The notes under the pieces: model-generated
What the model was told of the DNA's origin: nothing
The model's input: the letters and a program-made list of their open reading frames with translations, nothing else
Database searches by the model: none
DNA from: Paracholeplasma brassicae
GTDB taxonomy: Bacteria > Bacillota_I > Bacilli_A > Acholeplasmatales > UBA5453
DNA length: 64,000 nt
Direction of reading: 5' to 3'
Assembly (NCBI RefSeq): GCF_000967915.1
Contig: NC_022549.1
Span: forward strand, 434,001-498,000
Shown: positions 40,520 through 48,404 of the stretch, piece after piece
Layout of the letters: every line of letters starts with the position of its first letter
Numbering within the stretch: position 1 is the first letter of the stretch
Program-made: the position numbers and the translations under genes

Positions 40520-42079
40520 ATGAAAAAAAGATATCAAGCGGTAGTCGTGGGTGGCTCGCTCGGTGGTATTATGGCCGCTTACGCGCTTTCCAATCAAGGC
40601 ATAAAAACAGCCTTAGTTGAACAATACGCATGGATTGGTGGACAATTAACCAGTCAAGGCGTACCAAGTGATGAACATGATTTTATCGAATTCACTGGTG
40701 CAACTAAAACGTATCGTGCGTTTAGAGAACAAATAAGAAGTTATTACCGAAAACACCCAGACATCATCGACGAATTAAAGACCAAAGAAGTCTTTAATCC
40801 TGGCAATGGATGGGTATCAAAGAACTCAAGTGATCCACGTATTTCATTAAAATATTTAAACGAATTACTAGATCCGTTTGTTCAAAGTGGCATTCTAGAT
40901 ATTTATTTGAATACCACACTTGTTGGATCGGATTATCAAGACGAACAAATTTACAACGTATTTTTACGAAATAGTAAAGGTGAACATATTTTTGAAGCTA
41001 ATTATTTCTTAGATGCAACCGATACTGGGGAATTATTACCGCTATCGGGGACAAATTACGTTACAGGCGCTGAATCTTTTGAAGAGACTCAGGAACCACA
41101 CGCACCAATGCAAAAAGACCCATATGACATGCAACCAATTACTTGGATTGCAGCCATCGGCTTTGATCCTAATAATAAAGAAATCATTGAAAAACCAGTG
41201 CTATATGATGAGTTTAAAGCTTATCAAATGCCTTTTAAAGAATCGGTGTTATCTTGGTATGCAGCTGGGCTTGAACAAGGCTCAAAACGTGAATTTTCAA
41301 TGTTTGCAAAAGCACCATACGAACACACACCAGCAATGTTTACTTACAGACAAGTGATTGAAAAGAATCATTTTAAACAAGGGGTAGATTGTTCGGTAAC
41401 GTTAATCAACTGGCCGCAAAATGACTATTTCTTTGGTAATATTTTTGAAGACGTTAACGCAGAATATCACCAATTTAAAGCCAAACAACTGACGTTATCT
41501 TTGATCTACTGGCTACAAACAGAGGCTAGAAGAGACGATGGAAAAGGTGTTGGTTATAAAGAAATCAAGCTAATGCCTGAGGTTCTAGGCACAAAAGATG
41601 GTTTAGCAATGGCGCCATACATCAGAGAATCTAGACGTATCAAAGCGTTATACACCATCCGTGAACAAGACATCAACAAACGTTTTGCTAAAAAAGCACC
41701 AGATTTTAGAGATACCATTGGGATTGGTCATTACCACATTGACTTACACATGACCACCAAAACAAAGACGTATTTCTTTGATGAAACCTACCCGTTTCAA
41801 ATTCCACTTGGGGCATTAATTCCAAACAACAAAGATAACTTAATCGCTTGTTGTAAGAATATTGGCACCACGCATGTGACCAATGGTTGTTATCGACTTC
41901 ACCCAGTTGAATGGAATATTGGGGAAAGTGCAGGTTACTTAGTAGCTTATTGCATTAATAAAAAAGTAACACCAAAACAAGTACATGAAAACGATCAATT
42001 ATTAAAAGAGTATCAAGCAATCTTAACTTCTAAAGGGGTAGAACTAAGATGGCCAGATTCCGTATTGGAGGGGATTTAA
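40520..42079 (+). CDS. FAD-dependent oxidoreductase (FAD_oxidored type)
   Basis: A 519-residue flavoprotein. The dinucleotide-binding fold is at the start: VVVGGSLGGIMAAYALSNQG, with an acidic strand end in ALVEQY and GGQLTSQGVPSDEHDF. The C-terminal FAD block is IACCKNIGTTHVTNGCYRLH near residue 450. It resembles FAD oxidoreductases found in bacterial polysaccharide loci. No signal peptide. The substrate is unknown; a sugar oxidation or rearrangement is possible. It ends directly at the next gene's GTG start. Confidence 0.8.
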   Translation: MKKRYQAVVVGGSLGGIMAAYALSNQGIKTALVEQYAWIGGQLTSQGVPSDEHDFIEFTGATKTYRAFREQIRSYYRKHPDIIDELKTKEVFNPGNGWVSKNSSDPRISLKYLNELLDPFVQSGILDIYLNTTLVGSDYQDEQIYNVFLRNSKGEHIFEANYFLDATDTGELLPLSGTNYVTGAESFEETQEPHAPMQKDPYDMQPITWIAAIGFDPNNKEIIEKPVLYDEFKAYQMPFKESVLSWYAAGLEQGSKREFSMFAKAPYEHTPAMFTYRQVIEKNHFKQGVDCSVTLINWPQNDYFFGNIFEDVNAEYHQFKAKQLTLSLIYWLQTEARRDDGKGVGYKEIKLMPEVLGTKDGLAMAPYIRESRRIKALYTIREQDINKRFAKKAPDFRDTIGIGHYHIDLHMTTKTKTYFFDETYPFQIPLGALIPNNKDNLIACCKNIGTTHVTNGCYRLHPVEWNIGESAGYLVAYCINKKVTPKQVHENDQLLKEYQAILTSKGVELRWPDSVLEGI

Positions 42080-43057
42080 GTGAAAAAAGATTTAAATAAA
42101 GTAGTCATACCAACCTTAGATAGTCATTATGTCCCATTAGATGAATTTAATGACGTAGCTGTTTATCAAGGTCAATTTGAAGAAGAAAAAACACCAGCAG
42201 CACCAAAGTGTTTTCTAGGTGCGTGGTATCGAAAAGTATTTTCTTCTAAGGACTATTGGCTAGGAATCGAAGGTGTCATCCGTCTTGGCGAATTTATCCC
42301 AGACGACGAACGCTTTGGCAGTGATAACCGTACGTTTTGGAAGAGATATCTGGATTCACCATCTATTTATATGGGTGGTCATGCCTTGTCTGAATCCGAT
42401 GCTGGACTAGGTTATATGAGTGGTTATGAAACCAATGATATGAGTGAATCATTAAACTATGGTTCTAAGAAAATCTGTTACCGGCCTTTTTATCGTTACA
42501 TCTACAGCGATTGTATCGACAATGAAGGTAACGTTATAAGAAATAATGTAAACTCTTGGAACATTAGTGATCCAAAACGTCCTGAATATTATTATTTTCC
42601 TGGTGACTTGATTAAAATGAGTGTATATAGTCCAGTAGAAAATTACCTTCAACTAAAAATTGAGGTAATCGAACCAACGTCCATTGAACAATATAAGAAA
42701 CAACGAGCAGTTTATGGTTTAAAAGACAACAAACCAAGTACGTATTATAGCCCTCTGTTTTATAGTGAAGGACATAATAAGGAAAAAGCGGAATTTAAAC
42801 GAGTAAACTCAATTGATCAATACGGTAATGAAGGATCGAATGTTAAACCAACCAAAGCGAAAGTGACAGAAGCCGTTTGGCATGAAGTTTACTTGTACCG
42901 CCGAATTAATGGTGTTGTTATGAAAGTGCCATTTAATCAAGAAAGACAAGCCACAATGGCATGTCCAAATCCGGAATCATTTAGCATTACAATGACCAAA
43001 GAACAAGAAGCTTTAGGTGGTGAATCAATCACGATTCATCCAAAGCCAATCCTTTAG
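42080..43057 (+). CDS. Unknown-family protein C (relative of proteins A and B)
   Basis: A 325-residue cytosolic protein (GTG start immediately after the previous stop) of the same unrecognised family as 14789-15706 and the C-terminal part of 36135-37544. It has CFLGAWYRKVFSSKDYWLG near residue 45, SIYMGGHA, ESDAGL, RPFYRYIYSD, YYYFPGD, LQLKIEVIE, SEGHNKEKAEFKRVNSIDQ, NEG and ACP near the end. It is closer to protein B than to A in the first block (KVFSSKDYWLG is shared). An N-terminal extension of about 44 residues differs. Function unknown. Confidence 0.8.
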   Translation: MKKDLNKVVIPTLDSHYVPLDEFNDVAVYQGQFEEEKTPAAPKCFLGAWYRKVFSSKDYWLGIEGVIRLGEFIPDDERFGSDNRTFWKRYLDSPSIYMGGHALSESDAGLGYMSGYETNDMSESLNYGSKKICYRPFYRYIYSDCIDNEGNVIRNNVNSWNISDPKRPEYYYFPGDLIKMSVYSPVENYLQLKIEVIEPTSIEQYKKQRAVYGLKDNKPSTYYSPLFYSEGHNKEKAEFKRVNSIDQYGNEGSNVKPTKAKVTEAVWHEVYLYRRINGVVMKVPFNQERQATMACPNPESFSITMTKEQEALGGESITIHPKPIL

Positions 43058-43072
43058 AAAGAAGTTGACGAT

Positions 43073-43747
43073 ATGAATATATTAGAGATAATTAAAGGCA
43101 AACTTATCGTAAGTTGTCAAGCACTAGCAGACGAACCACTTCATGGTGCGCACATCATGAGAAAAATGGCAAAAGCCGCAAAAGAAGGTGGTGCTGTTGC
43201 GATTCGTGCTAATGGTGTTGATGACATTATTGCGATTAAAGAAGAAACGAATCTACCGGTCATTGGTCTTGTAAAAAGAGATTATAAAGAGTGTGAGGTT
43301 TACATCACACCGACAACCAAAGAAATTAAAGAACTGATTTCATCTGGTTGTGAGGTTATTGCGATGGATGCGACAAACCGCTGTCATCCAGATAATGTTT
43401 CTTTAAAAGAGAAACTAGATTTAATCCATGAAGCAAATCTTTTGGCAATGGCAGATATTTCGACCTATGAAGAAGCACTTTTTGCACAAAGCTTAGGTTT
43501 TGATATGGTATCAACGACGTTATCCGGATATACGCCATATTCAAGACAAGCAGAAGGTCCGGATGTCGAACTTGTGGCTAAACTAGTCAAAGAGTTAAAG
43601 ATTCCTGTCATTGCAGAAGGCAAGATTAACTGCATTGAAGACATCAAAAAGATTAAAGAACAAAACCCATTTTCAATTGTTGTTGGTAGTGCTATTACTA
43701 GACCACAATTAATTACAAAAAGATACGTCGATGCGTATTTAAAGTAA
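43073..43747 (+). CDS. nanE: N-acetylmannosamine-6-phosphate 2-epimerase
   Basis: A 224-residue TIM-barrel epimerase converting ManNAc-6-P to GlcNAc-6-P. Family motifs are LIVSCQALADEPLHGAHIM near residue 11, AIRANGVDDI near 43, VIGLVKRDY near 62, IAMDATNRCHPDN near 96 and IPVIAEGKI near 177. It is the last gene of the long operon. No sialate lyase (nanA) is present, so ManNAc probably arrives as such from the glycan and is phosphorylated by the ROK kinase at 12980. Confidence 0.95.
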   Translation: MNILEIIKGKLIVSCQALADEPLHGAHIMRKMAKAAKEGGAVAIRANGVDDIIAIKEETNLPVIGLVKRDYKECEVYITPTTKEIKELISSGCEVIAMDATNRCHPDNVSLKEKLDLIHEANLLAMADISTYEEALFAQSLGFDMVSTTLSGYTPYSRQAEGPDVELVAKLVKELKIPVIAEGKINCIEDIKKIKEQNPFSIVVGSAITRPQLITKRYVDAYLK

Positions 43748-43756
43748 GCAAATGAG

Positions 43757-43785
43757 TTGATTAAACCTGTCTTTTTATTTATAAT
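43757..43785 (+). promoter_or_regulatory. Promoter of the 43814 gene
   Basis: TTGATT, 17 bp, TATAAT, about 28 bp before the ATG. No GntR-type operator is present, so this marks the end of the glycan regulon. Confidence 0.7.
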
Positions 43786-43813
43786 TGTAATAGATAAAGA
43801 AAGAGGGATAATT

Positions 43814-44113
43814 ATGGCAAATTTAAATGTAATGATTTTAGACTATGGTAAAAACCAACGCAAGGTAAACTACATCATCAAAGATGGTAAATACTATGCA
43901 ATTACCTCAGGTCAATCCAATAAAGTAGCATCGATTAAGGAATACAACGAAGTAACGTTGTTGGTTGATAATAACCCTATTGCTGCAAAAGCACAGGTAA
44001 TTACTGATCAAAACGAAGTTAAAGCGTTGTTTGAAGCATTCAATGAAGTCAACAACAATCACTTCAATGAATTTAAAGACATCTTTGTTGCAGTAGAGTT
44101 TAGTGTGCAATAA
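43814..44113 (+). CDS. Small conserved protein, possibly PNPOx-like split barrel
   Basis: A 99-residue protein of alternating strands and one helix (YYAITSGQSNKVASIKEY, VTLLVDNNPIAAKAQVIT). This pattern resembles a minimal pyridoxamine-phosphate-oxidase-like FMN barrel, but the match is weak. ATG 43814 follows AGAGGG; the longer frame from 43757 overlaps the promoter. It has its own promoter and terminator, so it is a single-gene unit. Function unknown. Confidence 0.6.
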   Translation: MANLNVMILDYGKNQRKVNYIIKDGKYYAITSGQSNKVASIKEYNEVTLLVDNNPIAAKAQVITDQNEVKALFEAFNEVNNNHFNEFKDIFVAVEFSVQ

Positions 44114-44120
44114 ATAATAA

Positions 44121-44152
44121 TGGCAAACCCGCTTGGGTTTGCCATATTTTTT
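44121..44152. terminator. Bidirectional terminator between the small protein and the histidine kinase
   Basis: Perfect stem TGGCAAACCC / GGGTTTGCCA with a GCTT loop and a following T run. The convergent kinase gene ends at 44153. Confidence 0.85.
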
Positions 44153-45184
44153 TTAAAATTTGATAAGGAAAGTCGTTCCCTCGTTTAAGACACTTTTAAC
44201 AGTGATTTCGCCGTTAATCAAATTGACAATACGTTTAACGATAGATAGACCAAGCCCGTTGCCTTGAGTTACATGTGACAAATCGCCTTGATAGAACTTA
44301 TCAAAGATTCGCTTTGATGTTTGTTCATCCATGCCAATACCATTATCAGTTATTATAAAGAGATAGCCATCAGCCACTTTTTTTAGCGAAATGGCGATAT
44401 CCCCGTTTTGTTTAGAAAATTTAATCGAGTTGCTAATCAAGTTAATAAATAACTGCTGCATTAACTCAGGACTTCCTAAATACGTTAAGTCGTCAAGGTC
44501 TAAGTTAAGATTTAAAGATTTTTCTTCCCATTCGTTTTGTAAAATTAAAACGCACTGTCTGATTTGTTCGTCTACAGGGTAGTTGAACTTTTCAAAAACG
44601 ATGTTTTGTGTTTCTAGTTTCGTTAGATTTAGTGTGTTTTCAGATAACATCACAAGCCTTGTTGATTCTTGATAAATAATATCAAGGTATTCGGTTTGTT
44701 CTTCCTTGGTTAAGTCGCCATTCAAAAGGATTTTTGCAAAACCTTTAATGGATACAATGGGTGTTTTAAATTCATGTGAGAAGTTTGAAACAAAGTCGTT
44801 TCGAAGTGTTTCGATACTTGAAAGTTCACTAACCATGTCATTAAAATTTTGATAAATTACTTCCATCTGAGGTGATTTAGGTACACCTAAACGAATACTG
44901 AAATCACCTTTTGAAACTTGGTTAATCGCATTAAGAAAATCATTTAGCTCTTTCATTTGGTTCTTAGATGAGAGTGTTGTGATGATTGTCGCAAGCAAGC
45001 TCGAGGCAAAAAGCGTCATCCCTAGTAAGTAAAGTGGATTTCTAAGAAACTTTAATTCAACCTTTAATACATAGATTAAGCTTAAAGTGATGAGTAAGGT
45101 AATTAAACCAGAAAGAATCATGGTCAAAAAGATAAATATAGTCAGTCGTTTGACCGAATGATAGTGATGGTATTTTTGATTCAT
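44153..45184 (-). CDS. Sensor histidine kinase
   Basis: A 343-residue membrane kinase: two helices (about 13-38 and 50-72) with a very short outside loop, a HAMP-like linker (80-125), a HisKA domain with phospho-acceptor His137 in NFSHEFKTPIVSIKG, and an ATPase domain with N box LISNSIKFS, G1 DNGIGMD and G2 GNGLGLSIV. The short sensor loop (about 12 residues) suggests intramembrane sensing or sensing through a partner. It overlaps its regulator gene by 4 bp. The divergent ABC exporter at 45981 may be its target or partner. Confidence 0.92.
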   Translation of the reverse strand: MNQKYHHYHSVKRLTIFIFLTMILSGLITLLITLSLIYVLKVELKFLRNPLYLLGMTLFASSLLATIITTLSSKNQMKELNDFLNAINQVSKGDFSIRLGVPKSPQMEVIYQNFNDMVSELSSIETLRNDFVSNFSHEFKTPIVSIKGFAKILLNGDLTKEEQTEYLDIIYQESTRLVMLSENTLNLTKLETQNIVFEKFNYPVDEQIRQCVLILQNEWEEKSLNLNLDLDDLTYLGSPELMQQLFINLISNSIKFSKQNGDIAISLKKVADGYLFIITDNGIGMDEQTSKRIFDKFYQGDLSHVTQGNGLGLSIVKRIVNLINGEITVKSVLNEGTTFLIKF

Positions 45185-45852
45185 TGTTTAGTCACCGCCT
45201 TAAAACCTAGACCTCTGATGGTTCGTAGTTCAAAATCATCGTATGCGGCAAATCGGTTTCTTAACCGATTAATGTGGACATTGATGGTGTGATCATCAGA
45301 GTCATTTGACATCCCCCATATTTCATCCATTAATTGATATTTTGTGAATATGACGTTGGGGTAACTCAAGAGTTTAAAGAGAAGATCAAATTCCTTTTTT
45401 GGTAAAAGCATGGTCTCCTTTGGAGTGGTGACTTCAAGTGAGCGTTTATTAAGTGTGATGGTGTTTATCGTTAAGATGTGTTTGTTTGACACTTGTGCGC
45501 GTCTTAATAACGCATCAACTCTAAGCTGTAGTTCAATAGGGTCAAATGGTTTGGTTAAATAGTCATCAATCCCCAGTGAATAGCCTTTTTGCTTATCCAT
45601 GATGGCGTGTTTTGAGGTAAGCATCAAGATTGGGTTATTGTTATTGGTTTCTCTTAAGAGTTTGGTTAATTCATAGCCATCCATTTGTGGCATCATGACA
45701 TCGATAATCAATAAATCAACAACGTTTTGTTCAAACAGTTTAACGGCCTCAATACCGTTTGTTGCTAATAAAATATCGTTGTTTTTGTTAAGAGAGACAG
45801 AAATCAGTCTTCTCGTATTTTTATCATCATCAACCACTAGTATTCTTGCCAT
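45181..45852 (-). CDS. OmpR-family response regulator
   Basis: A 223-residue regulator: receiver domain with acidic pocket VVDDDK, phospho-acceptor Asp51 in LLIIDVMMPQ and Lys in YLTKPFDPIEL; then a C-terminal winged helix (about 125-223; FDLLFKLLSYPNVIFTKYQL and TINVHINRLRNRF). ATG 45852 follows GAGGTG; a start at 45906 would lie in the promoter. It is coupled to the sensor kinase downstream. Confidence 0.94.
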   Translation of the reverse strand: MARILVVDDDKNTRRLISVSLNKNNDILLATNGIEAVKLFEQNVVDLLIIDVMMPQMDGYELTKLLRETNNNNPILMLTSKHAIMDKQKGYSLGIDDYLTKPFDPIELQLRVDALLRRAQVSNKHILTINTITLNKRSLEVTTPKETMLLPKKEFDLLFKLLSYPNVIFTKYQLMDEIWGMSNDSDDHTINVHINRLRNRFAAYDDFELRTIRGLGFKAVTKQ

Positions 45853-45877
45853 AAAAGACACCTCATTTGCTAACTCA

Positions 45878-45906
45878 AGTATATCATAATAAATGTGTAC
45901 AAACAA
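45878..45906 (-). promoter_or_regulatory. Promoter of the two-component operon
   Basis: On the minus strand TTGTTT, 17 bp, TATACT, 26 bp upstream of the regulator ATG. Confidence 0.65.
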
Positions 45907-45980
45907 TTTTTGATTTGTTTATGTTCAGTTTATCTTGATAAGGTAGAATGGTCGTGATAATTCAAGAAGGAGGTCTATCT

Positions 45981-48344
45981 ATGTTACAACTTAGAGACAT
46001 AAAAAAGAATTATATTATTGGACAATTAAAAATAAAAGCACTAAAAGGCGTATCACTCGATTTTCGAAAAAATGAGTTTGTTGCGATCTTAGGACAAAGT
46101 GGTTCAGGTAAAACCACATTGATGAATTTGATTGGTGGTCTTGATCAGTACACCAGTGGTGATTTATTAATCAATGGCAAATCAACCAAGGACTTTTTAG
46201 ATAAAGACTGGGATAATTACCGTAACAAGCGTATTGGCTTTATCTTTCAAAGCTACAACTTAATTCCACACCAAACGGTCATCGCAAACGTCGAATTAGC
46301 GATGACGTTATCAGGGATATCATCTGAAGAACGTAAAAAACGAGCAATCGAAGTATTAACGGAGGTTGGACTAGATGATCAGTTGTATAAAAAACCCAAC
46401 CAGTTATCTGGTGGTCAAATGCAACGTGTCGCTATCGCAAGAGCTTTAGTTAATAACCCAGAGGTCTTACTCGCGGATGAGCCGACGGGTGCGCTTGATA
46501 CAAAAACCTCAGAACAGATCATGAATTTAATTAAAAAAGTGGCAAGTGATCGTCTAGTTATCATGGTGACACATAACCCGGATTTAGCTGCGTCATACGC
46601 CAATCGTGTCATTAAAATGTCGGATGGTTTGATTACCGATGACTCTAATCCATACGACGCGTCTAAGGATGTGGTGTTTAAAAACCAAGTCGAATCCATT
46701 AAGCAAATCGAAAAACAAACAAAGAAAAAAACTAGGGATAAAACCTCAATGAGTTTTACGACGGCTTTATCACTTTCGCTTAAAAACTTATTTACCAAAA
46801 AAGGACGCACGATTTTAACCGCCATTGCGGGTTCAATCGGAATTATCGGGGTTGCTTTAATCCTTAGTTTATCAACGGGTATGAACAACTACATTGATAA
46901 AATTCAAAGAGATACCCTCTCAAGTAACCCACTAACGATTAGTGAAACGGCGTTTGACTTAAATGCAGCGATGAGTGCCCTTGAAGACATCAAAGTGTTT
47001 GAGAAGTTCCCAACTCAAAAGAAAGTATTTGTTGAACAGGTGATTTCGGCTGAGGACGTGATGAAACGTAATGACATTACGGAAAGCTACATTACCTTCC
47101 TAGAAGAAAACTTAAAAGAAGAATGGGTGCTTGACGTGACTTATCAAACGGGGCTAACATTAGATATCTATGATGTAAAAGATGTCAACGAAACTAAAGT
47201 CTACAGTAAACTTCAAACCGAGGCACAATCTGGTGGACCATTTGGCGGTGGGGCAAGTCCTTGGACGATGCTCGTCAATGACGATTTTATTAATGACCAA
47301 TATGATGTCATTGAAGGCCGTCTTCCAAAAGATAAAAGTGAACTAGTCTTGATCGTTGATCAATACAACAAAGTCTCTGAAACGGTCTTAGAACGTTTAG
47401 GTTTAAAAGAAGCAGGCGATGATTTAGAAGAAGTTGATTTTAGTACCATCTTTGATAAAGAATACGAGTTAACTTTAAATGATCAAATCTATGTGAATGT
47501 GGATGGGGTGTTTCGCTTAAAAGCGCCACAAACCATCAATTTTGATGAAACGTTAACCTTAAAAGTGGTTGGAATCATTAGACAAAATGAGCAAACCGAT
47601 CAATCGGTTCACTCGACTGGTTTTGGTTATATGAAAGAACTTTATAACTACGTTCAAACTGAAAGCATGAATTCAGAAATCGTTTCATTCATGAAGGATA
47701 ACCCTAATCTAAATCCGCTTACAGGTACAGCCATCAATGAGGCAACTTATAAGACGGTATTGCGTATGTTTGGTGGTAATGACATACCAAACACCATTAA
47801 TATTTACCCATCAAGCTTTGAAGCAAAAGAAAATATTAAAGAGACATTAATCAATTACAATAAGGAAAATAAGGACAGTGCGATTTATTACACAGACTTG
47901 GCGGAATTACTTGGTAATTTCTTCCAACAAATGGTCAATACCGTCTCTTATGTCTTAATTGCCTTTACATCGATTTCACTTGTGGTTTCATCCATCATGA
48001 TTGGGATTATCACCTACGTATCCGTGCTTGAACGTACCAAAGAAATTGGTATCCTAAGAGCGATTGGGGCTAGAAAAAAAGATATCACACGCGTGTTTAA
48101 CGCAGAAACCTTCTTAATCGGTGGGTTGGCTGGATTTATTGGGGTATTTATCTCTTATCTCTTATCCTTCCCAATCAATTCGATTGTCTATAATTTAACG
48201 GAGGTTAAGAACATCTCAACCTTATCATTACCAAGTGCGATCGTACTGATTGTTATTTCAATCGGATTAACGGTCTTGGCTGGTTTAATTCCTGCTAGAG
48301 GGGCCTCTAAGAAAGACCCAGTGCTTGCGCTTAGAACTGAATAA
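45981..48344 (+). CDS. ABC exporter, ATPase fused to FtsX-type permease (MacB-like)
   Basis: A 787-residue fusion. ATPase (1-225): Walker A LGQSGSGKTT near residue 37, signature LSGGQMQRVAIARAL near 138 and Walker B VLLADEPTGALD near 162. Permease (about 280-787): one helix (TILTAIAGSIGIIGVALIL), a large outside domain of about 340 residues, then three helices (MVNTVSYVLIAFTSISLVVS onward) with VLERTKEIGILRAIGARKKDI. ATG 45981 follows AAGGAGG. Relatives export peptides or protect against antimicrobials. It is divergent from a two-component pair, a common arrangement for peptide-response systems; substrate unknown. Confidence 0.88.
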   Translation: MLQLRDIKKNYIIGQLKIKALKGVSLDFRKNEFVAILGQSGSGKTTLMNLIGGLDQYTSGDLLINGKSTKDFLDKDWDNYRNKRIGFIFQSYNLIPHQTVIANVELAMTLSGISSEERKKRAIEVLTEVGLDDQLYKKPNQLSGGQMQRVAIARALVNNPEVLLADEPTGALDTKTSEQIMNLIKKVASDRLVIMVTHNPDLAASYANRVIKMSDGLITDDSNPYDASKDVVFKNQVESIKQIEKQTKKKTRDKTSMSFTTALSLSLKNLFTKKGRTILTAIAGSIGIIGVALILSLSTGMNNYIDKIQRDTLSSNPLTISETAFDLNAAMSALEDIKVFEKFPTQKKVFVEQVISAEDVMKRNDITESYITFLEENLKEEWVLDVTYQTGLTLDIYDVKDVNETKVYSKLQTEAQSGGPFGGGASPWTMLVNDDFINDQYDVIEGRLPKDKSELVLIVDQYNKVSETVLERLGLKEAGDDLEEVDFSTIFDKEYELTLNDQIYVNVDGVFRLKAPQTINFDETLTLKVVGIIRQNEQTDQSVHSTGFGYMKELYNYVQTESMNSEIVSFMKDNPNLNPLTGTAINEATYKTVLRMFGGNDIPNTINIYPSSFEAKENIKETLINYNKENKDSAIYYTDLAELLGNFFQQMVNTVSYVLIAFTSISLVVSSIMIGIITYVSVLERTKEIGILRAIGARKKDITRVFNAETFLIGGLAGFIGVFISYLLSFPINSIVYNLTEVKNISTLSLPSAIVLIVISIGLTVLAGLIPARGASKKDPVLALRTE

Positions 48345-48374
48345 GATGACACATTTGAATAATCATAAGCAAAG

Positions 48375-48404
48375 AAAACCGCTCTTTATTGAGCGGTTTT
48401 CAAC
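48375..48404. terminator. Bidirectional terminator between the ABC exporter and the GDPD gene
   Basis: Perfect stem AAAACCGCTC / GAGCGGTTTT with a 6-base loop, between two convergent genes. Confidence 0.8.

Noticed and set aside
43073-43747. Sialic acid catabolism as the purpose of the locus, from nanE alone
   Set aside because: No nanA, sialidase or sialic acid transporter is visible; ManNAc-containing polymers explain nanE equally well.
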